Assembly (NCBI RefSeq): GCF_000244875.1
Contig: NC_016791.1
Span: 1,423,501 to 1,487,500, forward strand
DNA from: Clostridium sp. BNL1100
Lineage (GTDB): Bacteria > Bacillota > Clostridia > Acetivibrionales > DSM-1351
DNA: 64,000 nucleotides
Direction: 5' to 3'
Shown here one piece after another: positions 55,908 through 64,000 of the stretch (the stretch's first letter is position 1; the number at the start of each line of letters is the position of its first letter). The position numbers were made by a program, and so were the translations under genes. Under the pieces are notes generated by a model. The model had not been told where the DNA came from. It was given only the letters and a program-made list of their open reading frames with translations, and made no database searches.

Positions 55908-56626
55908 GTGAAGGTATCAGCATTTCAAATTTTACTGAATATGTTCAAAAAGATGAAAAGGTTTTAGGTGTAATGATTGGGGTTGTCATAAAGAATGACT
56001 CCGCAAATGATTCCGAAAAGCCGGGGCCGGGACTTGTAAAGGTACAGATTCCATTGCTTGGAATGAAAGAGTCAAATTGGGCCAGAATTGCATCCTTTAT
56101 GGCCGGAAAAGAGAGAGGGGCTTTTTTCCTTCCAGAAGTAGGTGACGAGGTACTTGTTGCATTTGAAAACGGAGACGTCAACAAGCCCTTTATTATTGGA
56201 GCTTTATGGAATGGAAAAGACACACCTCCTGAAAAAAACAGTGATGGAAAAAATAATATCAGAGTTATAAAGTCTCGCAGCGGACATATATTCGAGTTTT
56301 CTGATAAAAGCGGCGAAGAAAGAATTTTATTGAAATCATCAAAAGGCCATATAGTACAAATTGATGATAAAAGTGGAGCTGAGAGTATACAAATTATAGA
56401 TAAATCAGGTAGTAATAAACTGACTATCAGTACAAAAGACAATAAAATAACTATAAATTCAGGTAAAGATATTGAATTTTCAGCACCTAACGGAAAACTT
56501 TCAATAAATGCAAAAGATGTAGAAATTAAATCCTCGGCAGCTACAAAAATAGAAGCTTCAGCCGCAATGGACATAAAGGCATCCTCTAATATGACAATTA
56601 AAGGAGCCACTGTTAACATAAACTGA
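55904..56626 (+). CDS. Spike protein, gpV/gp5 OB-fold (VgrG C-terminal-like)
   Basis: A 240-residue spike. An OB-fold (VLGVMIGVVIKNDSANDSEKPGPGLVKVQIPLLG, ARIASFMAGKERGAFFLPEVGDEVLVAFENGDVNKPFIIGALWNG) is followed by beta-helical repeats (ESIQIIDKSGSNKLTISTKDNKITINSGKDIEFSAPNGKLSINAKDVEIKSS) that taper into the membrane-piercing needle. It lies between the hub and the PAAR tip gene, the natural order. It is normal in length. Confidence 0.92.
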   Translation: MSEGISISNFTEYVQKDEKVLGVMIGVVIKNDSANDSEKPGPGLVKVQIPLLGMKESNWARIASFMAGKERGAFFLPEVGDEVLVAFENGDVNKPFIIGALWNGKDTPPEKNSDGKNNIRVIKSRSGHIFEFSDKSGEERILLKSSKGHIVQIDDKSGAESIQIIDKSGSNKLTISTKDNKITINSGKDIEFSAPNGKLSINAKDVEIKSSAATKIEASAAMDIKASSNMTIKGATVNIN

Positions 56627-56672
56627 TTAAAAGTTCTAATCTTTTATTATTATACAAAAGGAGAGAATGTGT

Positions 56673-57068
56673 ATGGGACAACCAGCGGCAAAGCAAGGTG
56701 ATCGCATAATAGCAACGGATACGCATATAGAATTGGTTCCGGTAGGATCAAGCACAGTGCCGACACCGATACCGAATCCCTTTACCGGCATTATAGACGG
56801 GAGCCTTAGCAGTAATGTGAATATTATGGGGAAGCCGGCTGCAACAGTAGATTCAACAGCTACAAATACACCATCTCATTCCCCGAAATCGGGGCCTTTC
56901 CAAAAAGCACCAAAAAATAAGGGCAAAATCTCAGTGGGTAGTGCCACTGTTAAAATAAATGGAAAAATGGCAGCCAGAAACGGAGATACGGCTATTACAT
57001 GCAATGATCCTGCGGACCTTCCGGTGGGGAAGGTAGTAGCTGCAGGTACTGTAATTATCGGAGGCTGA
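56673..57068 (+). CDS. PAAR-domain spike tip
   Basis: A 131-residue PAAR protein (GQPAAKQGDRIIATDTHIELVPVGSSTVPTPIPNPFTG; VGSATVKINGKMAARNGDTAITCNDP), which caps the spike with a sharp metal-bound tip and may carry effectors. The start is ATG 56673: AAAGGAG at 56657-56663 is nine bases from it, while ATG 56667 is only three away. There is no C-terminal toxin extension, so cargo must be carried elsewhere. Confidence 0.92.
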   Translation: MGQPAAKQGDRIIATDTHIELVPVGSSTVPTPIPNPFTGIIDGSLSSNVNIMGKPAATVDSTATNTPSHSPKSGPFQKAPKNKGKISVGSATVKINGKMAARNGDTAITCNDPADLPVGKVVAAGTVIIGG

Positions 57069-57132
57069 ATTAAAAAATACTTTTTAGCCTGATGTCACGC
57101 TTAGCCGGGCACATTGGGGAATTGGAGGGTAT

Positions 57133-57528
57133 ATGGAAGTAATAGATTTTTTAGGAAAAGGATTAAAATATCCTGTTTCAGCAAAAAAATCAAAGCTGCG
57201 TACTTCTGTCGGTGAGGAATCTATAAAGGAGTCAATAATGCTTATCCTGGGAACTTCCAGAGGCGAGAGGGTTATGAGACCGGATTTTGGATGCAGACTA
57301 AATGACATGCTGTTTTCATCCAACGAACTTGGAACTGCTACATTAATCCAGACCTATGTTGAGGAGGCTTTACTTAATTGGGAACCTAGAATAGAAGTAC
57401 AGAGCGTAACAGCTACTATGAACCAGACAGAGCCGACTATAGAAATCAATATAGAATACATCATAAAGTCCAGTAATTGTAAAGCAAACCTTGTTTATCC
57501 ATTCTATCTTGAAAGTGTGGGAAGATAA
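57133..57528 (+). CDS. Baseplate wedge protein gp25/W-like (Pvc9-like)
   Basis: A 131-residue gp25 homologue (SVGEESIKESIMLILGTSRGERVMRPDFGCRLNDMLF; the EPRI motif as WEPRIEVQSV), which anchors the first sheath ring to the baseplate. GGAGGG precedes ATG 57133; the stop shares a base with the next ATG (TAATG). It is intact. Confidence 0.95.
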   Translation: MEVIDFLGKGLKYPVSAKKSKLRTSVGEESIKESIMLILGTSRGERVMRPDFGCRLNDMLFSSNELGTATLIQTYVEEALLNWEPRIEVQSVTATMNQTEPTIEINIEYIIKSSNCKANLVYPFYLESVGR

Positions 57529-60500
57529 TGACAGATATGATACCGAAAATTGATAATCGAAGCCAACAAGATTTGGTTAGTGAAATAAGACGCTTGATAC
57601 TTTATTATTGCCCTGAATTTGGAAGTGTTGATGACATTGCGGCAGATAAAGAGCTTGATGCACTTGTAAATATATTTTCCAATATGATGGGACATGTCAA
57701 TTATTCATTAAATCAGGCATTGGATAAGAATTTTACCGCTTTTTTAAACCTGATAGGAGTTAGTCCTACTTCTCCAATACCGTCAAAAGCACCCTTGGTT
57801 TTCAAGCTTAAAGATGACTGGGACAAGGATGGATTTATACCTGCAGGTGCTAAAATTTCAGCTCAGCCTGAGAACAAAGAAGAAGTTGTATTTGAAACTC
57901 AAAATGATTTGACCGTAATTAGACCAGGCTTAATCAGAGTATTGAGTATAGATCCGTCAGAAGACAGATGGAGCAATTTGGATTTTTTATTAGCTGAAAA
58001 TAATAGTGGTATTGAGGCAGAACTGTTTAGAGGAGAATCACCAATAATACACCGCATATACATAGGTCATTCAAGATTATTCAGTATAGAAGATGCTGTA
58101 GTAAATGTGAAATTACAACTCAATGGTGACAGCAGCGATATATACAGCCTTCAGTGGTATTACTTTGACGACAAAGGAGATCCGCAGCCCCTGAAGCTTG
58201 AAAATGGGAGCAGACAGACTCTTTTACAAACTGGAGGAATTTCATTCTCAGGTATAAAGGGAATTTCTCAAAAAGAAATTTCAGGGTACAAGAAAGACAA
58301 TTCCTTTAATTGCTGGAAAAACCATTGGATTTACGCAGAGTTAAAGTCAGCCCTGAGGGATACAAATCTTTTACCTGATGTTGAGGATATAAAAATAAGT
58401 GTTGATACTTTTGGAAATGGGCTTGCTCCCGGTGTAGCAGTCTTTAATTACGCACCGATTGATTTAACAAAGGATTTTTACCCATTTGGAGAAAGACCCA
58501 TATTCAACGACACATTTTACTTTGCTTGTAAAGAGGCTTTTTCAAAAAAAGATGCGGACATAACTTTAGGTATTAATCTTTCAGATGCAAAAAGTATACC
58601 TGATACTAAAAATATTTTACTTGCATGGGAATATTGGAATGGAACTAAATGGAATGGATTTGCAAAAACCGGAATGTCAGATAATTCAGGCAGCAGTATC
58701 TTTATCAAGGAAGGCTTGATTTATTCGGATACTACCTATGCCTTAACAAAAAGCGGAAAAATAAAGTTTAAATGCCCCGAAATACAATCACACAGCATAA
58801 ACGGTGAGGAAAATTACTGGATACGTGTAAGAATAATCGGAGGCAACTACGGTGAAGATGGAAGGGTTTCATATGTACCCAAGCCTGTATTGTTAAATAA
58901 TGAGGAAATTTCTATTACAGAGGCTGAGTACATTGAACCTACATTCATACCACCGTCAATAAGGGAATTACTGATTGATTATACCTATTCATCTCCGGAG
59001 GTATTCCCGGAGAATGTAATCACAGAGAATAACTTTATTATGGGAGAAAAAACTAAGGAATGTCTTGCCTCAGGAAAAACCTTTAAACTGTTCTCTTCGT
59101 GCATAGATAATGAACCTGCCTTATATCTGGGCTTTAACAGAGACATAAGTAATTTACCTGTTTCTTTGTTTTTCCCGCTTACAGGAGACCAGAAAGGTAA
59201 AAAGCCGGTTGTTGCATGGGAATATTCAAATGGAAGGAAATGGTTAGCCCTAAGTGTTAACGATGCAGTAAGGGATTTTACAAGGAGAGAGATTCAACAG
59301 CTTGTCATTCCCGGGGATATTGAAAAAATACCCCTTTTCGGGTCAGAAATGTTCTGGTTGCGAGCAAGACTTGAGAGCGCAAATCAAGTTGGCGGAGATT
59401 ACATAGTTTATCCCAGATTAAGTGCAATTTATTCAAATGCAGTGTGGGCATTCAACTCAAATACAATACAAAATGAAATACTGGGTTCAAGTAACGGGGA
59501 ACCAAACCAGACATTCCAATTTTCACGTACTCCGGTATTAAACGGTCAGGTAGTAAGGGTAACGGAAACACTGGGACAGGGGGATGCGATAATATGGGAG
59601 GAAGTTCAGACTTTTTCACTGTCAGGCCCGGACAGCAGGCACTATATGCTTGATAACAACAGCGGAGTTATTACCTTCGGAGATGGTAATAATGGCATGA
59701 TTCCTCCTGCCGGAAAAGAGAACATACAGTGTAATTACAAATACGGTGGTGGCTCTTGTGGAAACGTTGAAGCAGATTCGATAAAAAAGCTGTGGGACAG
59801 TTATCCGGGTATCGATTCAGCCACAAACCCCGTAGCAGCTGATGGAGGCTTTGATCAGGAAGAGGTTGAGGAAACCAAAAAACGAGGACCACACACATTA
59901 AAAAGTATGGACAGGGGAATAACCTGTGAAGATGTGGAATGGCTTGTTCGTGAGGCTGCACCTCAGATAGCTATTGTAAAATGCTTTCCAACAATGGACC
60001 AGAACCTGGATTTTTGCCCTGGGAAAGCAACAGTAATCGTAGTTCCAGATTATGATGCTCCAAAGCCTAATCCAAGTCAGGAGCTACTAAATGAAATAGA
60101 AAAATATCTTGCTCAACGAATCCCAACTATTTTAAATAATCCTGACAGTCCGCGCCTTGACATAATAGGGCCTGACTACATAAGAATCGGAATAGAGGCG
60201 TCCGTTAAATATACAAAACCTGAATCAGCAAAAATTATAGAGGGTAATATTATAGAAAATCTAAGGGAGTTCTTGAATCCTTTAAGAGGCGGGCAAGAAA
60301 AAACCGGTTGGACACTTGGAAAAAATCTGTATATATCCGAGGTTTGTTCAATAATAAAAAATACACACGGAGTGGACTACATTACAGACATCTCAGTTAA
60401 AGCTTCGGTTCAATGTTATACCCTTAATATTGAATTATTAAAAGAAGTACCCTTCAGGCCTGCTATTTCTTACCCATCATATTGTGCCGTAAAAAGCAAA

Positions 60501-61142
60501 GATAACCGAATAATATTTGCACTGGCACAAAAGCTCGAGGCAAACAAGGATGTTCGAACCCTTCTTGTAAAAGGATTCCGAGAAGGCGACAGAATTATGC
60601 TTACCTGTGTAAATTGCCCTCCAAAGGAACTGATCGTGGAATCAGTAGAAGGCGATACTCTGCAATGCAGGACTTTTGACGGAGAACCCCTTGAGGTTGA
60701 TTATCCTGTTGGCAGTGATATAGAAGCTGAGGCTACGCAGGATTTGTTCATAAGATCCTTTATATTAAATGAAATAAAAGCCCAGAGTGAAACCTTTAAT
60801 ATAAAGATAGCCGTTCCTGAAGCCAGAGATGTAGTCTTTTTAAGCAGAAATGATGAATATGTCAATACAACACCTCTTAGAATAAGCGAAGTTTTGGAGG
60901 GTGACGTATTTTTAGAGGAAGATGAGCTGGTATACAGTGGAGAGCACTTCATAAATAAAAAGTCAGAAATAAAATTTCCATATCTTCTTAACAGGGATAC
61001 AAATGTTATACATGATTCCATCAATCCCGCTGAAGAGTGTCGGATTGGAGAACTTTTAAAAGAAGACAGAAGATATCTTGAGAAAATCAGTGACGCACCC
61101 TTAGGAACAAAATGTGATCATTGCTTTCCTAATAAGGATTAG
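57528..61142 (+). CDS. Large baseplate J-like protein (gp6 type, Pvc12-like)
   Basis: A 1204-residue baseplate wedge subunit. It has a bacteriophage J-like N-terminus (NMMGHVNYSLNQALDKNFTAFLNLIGVSPTSPIPSKAPLVF), long beta-rich insertions, and a J-core at about residues 770-980 (RGITCEDVEWLVREAAPQIAIVKCFPTMD; LREFLNPLRGGQEKTGWTLGKNLYISEVCSIIKNTHGVDYI). It is longer than most phage gpJ proteins, as in Pvc12. Together with the next, short J protein it probably forms the wedge heterodimer. Adjacent genes overlap by a single base. Confidence 0.9.
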   Translation: MTDMIPKIDNRSQQDLVSEIRRLILYYCPEFGSVDDIAADKELDALVNIFSNMMGHVNYSLNQALDKNFTAFLNLIGVSPTSPIPSKAPLVFKLKDDWDKDGFIPAGAKISAQPENKEEVVFETQNDLTVIRPGLIRVLSIDPSEDRWSNLDFLLAENNSGIEAELFRGESPIIHRIYIGHSRLFSIEDAVVNVKLQLNGDSSDIYSLQWYYFDDKGDPQPLKLENGSRQTLLQTGGISFSGIKGISQKEISGYKKDNSFNCWKNHWIYAELKSALRDTNLLPDVEDIKISVDTFGNGLAPGVAVFNYAPIDLTKDFYPFGERPIFNDTFYFACKEAFSKKDADITLGINLSDAKSIPDTKNILLAWEYWNGTKWNGFAKTGMSDNSGSSIFIKEGLIYSDTTYALTKSGKIKFKCPEIQSHSINGEENYWIRVRIIGGNYGEDGRVSYVPKPVLLNNEEISITEAEYIEPTFIPPSIRELLIDYTYSSPEVFPENVITENNFIMGEKTKECLASGKTFKLFSSCIDNEPALYLGFNRDISNLPVSLFFPLTGDQKGKKPVVAWEYSNGRKWLALSVNDAVRDFTRREIQQLVIPGDIEKIPLFGSEMFWLRARLESANQVGGDYIVYPRLSAIYSNAVWAFNSNTIQNEILGSSNGEPNQTFQFSRTPVLNGQVVRVTETLGQGDAIIWEEVQTFSLSGPDSRHYMLDNNSGVITFGDGNNGMIPPAGKENIQCNYKYGGGSCGNVEADSIKKLWDSYPGIDSATNPVAADGGFDQEEVEETKKRGPHTLKSMDRGITCEDVEWLVREAAPQIAIVKCFPTMDQNLDFCPGKATVIVVPDYDAPKPNPSQELLNEIEKYLAQRIPTILNNPDSPRLDIIGPDYIRIGIEASVKYTKPESAKIIEGNIIENLREFLNPLRGGQEKTGWTLGKNLYISEVCSIIKNTHGVDYITDISVKASVQCYTLNIELLKEVPFRPAISYPSYCAVKSKDNRIIFALAQKLEANKDVRTLLVKGFREGDRIMLTCVNCPPKELIVESVEGDTLQCRTFDGEPLEVDYPVGSDIEAEATQDLFIRSFILNEIKAQSETFNIKIAVPEARDVVFLSRNDEYVNTTPLRISEVLEGDVFLEEDELVYSGEHFINKKSEIKFPYLLNRDTNVIHDSINPAEECRIGELLKEDRRYLEKISDAPLGTKCDHCFPNKD

Positions 61143-61195
61143 ATTTTAAATTAAGGTCTTATCCTAAGAAAAATATATGAAAGGAGGTACATAAA

Positions 61196-62065
61196 ATGTC
61201 ACTGCCAATACAAAAATTGGACGAAATTACATTTGAAGATCTTGTTAAAGAAGCAAAATCGTTAATACCGATGTATGCCCCTGAATGGACAAACCATAAC
61301 CCGTCCGACCCGGGTATCACACTGGTGGAATTATTTGCATGGCTTTGTGAAATGATTATTTACCGAATTGATCAGGTACCGGAAAAAAACAATCTGCGTT
61401 TTCTAAAACTACTGGGGACACAGCTTGAGAATGGGGAGGAACTAACTTCGGGAATCCGACGTGGTGTGCAGCAACTGACTCAATGTACCAGAGCAGTTAC
61501 TACCGAGGATTTTGAGTTTCTTGCATTAAAGGCACTTATGGAAAAGCCTGAAATAAAAGAAAGCTACCCTGATTTGATTGCAAGAACAATCTGTCTGCCA
61601 AACCGAGATATGGAAAACAACAAAACAGATGAAGCCGGTCAGTTTGGTCATATATCTTTAATTCTAATCATGTCAACAAAAAATCAGAATGATCTGACTA
61701 AAGAAACATATGACATCAAGCAGTATATTAAAAAATACCTGTTGGAAAGAAAAGTACTTACCAACAGAGTACATGTAGTTGATCCTGATTATCAGGAAAT
61801 AAGAATCAACATGCAGGTTGTTGCAAAAGATAAAAAAATGGGTGATACGGTAAGAGAGGTTATAGAAAAATACATTGATCCTATTACAGGCGGCGAAAAT
61901 AAAAATGGATGGCCGCTGGGAAGAAATCTTTATGCATCTGACCTCTATTATATTGTGGAAGGGATGAAGGGGATTGACCATGTAAAACATATGGAACTGG
62001 ATGCTCCTCTTCTTAAACCTTATCAATTAATACGATTGAAAGAATTAAGCATCGAGGTGGAATAA
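61196..62065 (+). CDS. Short baseplate J-like protein (Pvc11-like)
   Basis: A 289-residue J-type wedge protein. WTNHNPSDPGITLVELFAWLCEMIIYRIDQVPEKNNLRFLKLLG is the standard N-terminal motif and GGENKNGWPLGRNLYASDLYYIVEGMKGIDHVKHM matches the C-terminal part of gpJ and of the 1204-residue neighbour. The middle is compact. AAAGGAGG precedes ATG 61196. The stop shares a base with the next ATG. Confidence 0.9.
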   Translation: MSLPIQKLDEITFEDLVKEAKSLIPMYAPEWTNHNPSDPGITLVELFAWLCEMIIYRIDQVPEKNNLRFLKLLGTQLENGEELTSGIRRGVQQLTQCTRAVTTEDFEFLALKALMEKPEIKESYPDLIARTICLPNRDMENNKTDEAGQFGHISLILIMSTKNQNDLTKETYDIKQYIKKYLLERKVLTNRVHVVDPDYQEIRINMQVVAKDKKMGDTVREVIEKYIDPITGGENKNGWPLGRNLYASDLYYIVEGMKGIDHVKHMELDAPLLKPYQLIRLKELSIEVE

Positions 62066-62802
62066 TGAGTAATTACGAAAGCAGTAAATATACCCAGTAC
62101 CTCCCCCGAATTTTTCAAAAGGGAAATAATGAAGACGGAGATTTTCTGGGACGGCTGTTAAAATCCTTTGAACAGATTCTTTCCGGAAAAACGGAGATGC
62201 AGGAAACACTGGGAATTGAGGAGATTTTAGATAATTTTGATATGTATTTAGACCCGGATCAAACGCCTCCGCAGTTTCTTGAATGGCTTGCAGGTTGGGT
62301 TGCTCTGGACTTGGAAGACGGAATCGAATTTTTCGGAGCAGATGATACTATCGGAAAAAATGTCGATCAAGTTCAGATACTACCACTACCGGAAAAACGT
62401 TCTTCCGTCAACAGACAAATGATTGGGGCTATTGTTCAGCTATACAAAAAACGAGGAACCTGTGATGGTCTGCTGGAGTACCTGCAACTGTATACAGGAG
62501 AGGAGACCACTATTTCAATAAATGAATTCCAGGATACGGCAAGAATCGGGGAATCCAGAGAAATAGGTCATAATACCATGGTCGGCAGCTCTTCAACCAG
62601 TTTCTTTTGTGTAAACGCAATGATTCCGGCACACAGCAAAACTATGCTGGAAAATAAGGTTGGTCTTATACGAAGAGTAATAGAGGATGAGAAGCCGTTT
62701 TATACAAATTACAGGCTTAACGTAGAAATACCGGAAATGCGGGTCGGGGTTTATTCCAGGGTAGGAAAAGAGACTTTGCTGGGCGGTATGATTGATGAGT
62801 AG
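62065..62802 (+). CDS. Tail protein I-like baseplate component
   Basis: A 245-residue phage tail protein P2 gpI-type protein (YLPRIFQKGNNEDGDFLGRLLKSFEQIL; DQTPPQFLEWLAGWVALDLE; QLYKKRGTCDGLLEYLQLYTG). In phages gpI links the baseplate wedge with the fibres. It overlaps the previous gene by one base (TAATG). Confidence 0.9.
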   Translation: MSNYESSKYTQYLPRIFQKGNNEDGDFLGRLLKSFEQILSGKTEMQETLGIEEILDNFDMYLDPDQTPPQFLEWLAGWVALDLEDGIEFFGADDTIGKNVDQVQILPLPEKRSSVNRQMIGAIVQLYKKRGTCDGLLEYLQLYTGEETTISINEFQDTARIGESREIGHNTMVGSSSTSFFCVNAMIPAHSKTMLENKVGLIRRVIEDEKPFYTNYRLNVEIPEMRVGVYSRVGKETLLGGMIDE

Positions 62803-62850
62803 GACTTTAAAAAAGAAATAACATTTTGAATATCCGGAGGAAGTGGCAAA

Positions 62851-64000
62851 ATGGGAAAAGAATTGAAAAGAATGCGCTATTTTGACGGACTGTTTTTGAA
62901 TGCAGAAGACTATAAACTGGATCAGGATTACCAGAAAAGAATTCAGCAGCTACACAACCGATATCTGCATACTTGGGGAATAATTGCAGGATTAACGGTT
63001 GTACCGTCAGAAAACTGTTCAGTAAAGGTACAGGAAGGAATAGCAATCAATGAGGTTGTAGCAGAAGTTACCGGAGAGAGTACAAGTCAGTATATCTACA
63101 TATATGACGGACATCCGGACAGCATTATTGATTTGTCCCAATACCGTGCCAATGACGAAAGTATTTATATTTTTGTTAGCTATGACGAGGTAGAACAGGA
63201 CAAGGAAAACCTCGAAAAGGGAAAAGGCGAGGCAATACACATCTGGGAGAGAGGACGTATCTGGCACAGTACGGAAAAACCGACTGACGAGAAAAAGTAC
63301 ATAATTCTGGCCAGAGTGGAAATCGGGCTGGCTAGTAGCCAGGACACAAACCCCTTAATTATCAATGAGGATGGCAGTGAAGATGATACCCAAATTGAAA
63401 GTAAAAAAGTTATTAGTTTAATCTCATACTTTGATGATGCAGAAGAAAAAATTCCTCTTAGAAGGTATGCCGGGCCTGCCGGAGAAGTGTTATCCCTGCA
63501 AAAAATCATATTCAAATTGAATGATGATGTAGCCGGAATGCCATTTGTAAGAGCCTTGGAAGAGGACAAGAAAAAGGGAATCGGTCTTGAGGTTAATTCC
63601 ACGTTTGCAAATTTCACGGGATCAGTCAACATTAAGGGGGACTTAGAAGTACATGGAAACCTTACAAACATGGGGGCAGTTGAAAATGAACTTGAAGTTT
63701 CAAACACATTCGTACAGGTAAACAGTAAATCTGAGGACGATAGCACATGGAAATTGCAGGATGGCGGACTGGAAGTATTCAGGGATTACGCTGATGGAAA
63801 ATCGTTGGATGCACGGATTGTGTGGTCGGAATTGGATAAATGCTGGAAAATGGGTTATGCAGGAGATCTATGGAATATAGCCTATGGCCCGGTTTGGGAA
63901 AAACTAATAAAAAACGACATTGTGGATGAATTGCACAGACATTCAAAAATCAGTTTTGAAGGCGGAGTAGCCCTTGAGTCAGATGACAAAGGAAATCTTT
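62851..64000 (+). CDS. Fibre- or baseplate-associated protein, cut by window end
   Basis: A partial gene with 383 codons visible. The start KRMRYFDGLFLNAEDYKLDQDYQKRIQQLHNRYLHTWGIIAGLTVV is a motif common in eCIS clusters next to tail protein I. The middle part (NFTGSVNIKGDLEVHGNLTNMGAVENELEVSN) shows beta-repeat fibre character. It is likely to be in the outer baseplate or a receptor-binding structure. ATG 62851 follows GGAGGAAG. The end is beyond 64000, as are other expected genes (tape measure, further fibres). Confidence 0.75.
   Translation, partial: MGKELKRMRYFDGLFLNAEDYKLDQDYQKRIQQLHNRYLHTWGIIAGLTVVPSENCSVKVQEGIAINEVVAEVTGESTSQYIYIYDGHPDSIIDLSQYRANDESIYIFVSYDEVEQDKENLEKGKGEAIHIWERGRIWHSTEKPTDEKKYIILARVEIGLASSQDTNPLIINEDGSEDDTQIESKKVISLISYFDDAEEKIPLRRYAGPAGEVLSLQKIIFKLNDDVAGMPFVRALEEDKKKGIGLEVNSTFANFTGSVNIKGDLEVHGNLTNMGAVENELEVSNTFVQVNSKSEDDSTWKLQDGGLEVFRDYADGKSLDARIVWSELDKCWKMGYAGDLWNIAYGPVWEKLIKNDIVDELHRHSKISFEGGVALESDDKGNL

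Noticed and set aside
55945-56619. 224-codon minus-strand frame opposite the spike gene
   Set aside because: The plus-strand gene is a clear OB-fold spike with overlap coupling; the minus frame has no ribosome site or known motif.
46691-64000. Ordinary contractile-tailed prophage
   Set aside because: ATPase, DUF4255 and the hub order are eCIS-like, and no head, packaging, integration or replication genes appear on either side within the window.

Overview
The window looks like chromosomal DNA of a low-GC, mesophilic, cellulose-associated clostridium (Ruminiclostridium/Clostridium cellulolyticum-like). The basis is AT-rich sequence, strong GGAGG-type ribosome sites, Bacillota housekeeping genes (TRAP, MutS2, the YrrL/YrrM/YrrO block) and a giant secreted protein ending in a family 3 cellulose-binding module. 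Species identity is inference.

Region 1 (1-18.4 kb) is core genome: a partial gene at the left edge, dnaE, mtrB (TRAP), a small DUF2007-like protein, a YbgC-type thioesterase, pgsA, a DUF5685 protein with a J-domain protein, two small membrane proteins, an XRE-cupin regulator paired with an acyl-CoA synthetase, mutS2, typA/bipA, then mltG, trmR-like methyltransferase and a U32 (TrhP-like) protein. Several intrinsic terminators and sigma-A promoters are visible.

Region 2 (18.4-28.2 kb) is a complete type I-C CRISPR-Cas locus, cas3-cas5c-cas8c-cas7-cas4-cas1-cas2, with a leader and an array of 21 intact repeats plus one decayed terminal repeat (21 spacers). A 12-nt antisense copy of the repeat end lies upstream of the cas promoter.

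Region 3 (28.2-33.1 kb) holds a decayed HD-domain gene, a GNAT acetyltransferase, a penicillin-binding protein, and a minus-strand block: a holin-like protein and M15 endolysin (lysis pair) and two overlapping small genes that look like the two halves of a split sigma factor.

Region 4 (33.2-64 kb) is the accessory highlight. A 2256-residue protein with 22 HYR repeats and a CBM3 precedes a large modular toxin-like payload gene, a probable immunity gene, a truncated duplicate of the payload core, and then an extracellular contractile injection system (eCIS): AAA+ ATPase, DUF4255 terminator/cap, sheath, tube, tail-assembly protein, a DUF6760 reading frame with no normal start (candidate -1 frameshift), second tube, a disordered 438-residue-class protein, LysM tube-associated protein, split VgrG-like hub and spike, PAAR tip, gp25, two baseplate J proteins, tail protein I and a fibre-like gene cut by the window end. 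No capsid, portal, terminase or integrase genes are seen, so this is not an ordinary prophage. My working model (inference) is that the injection particle carries the modular toxin, the neighbouring gene protects the producer, the lysis pair may release particles, and the split sigma factor may control one or more of these blocks.
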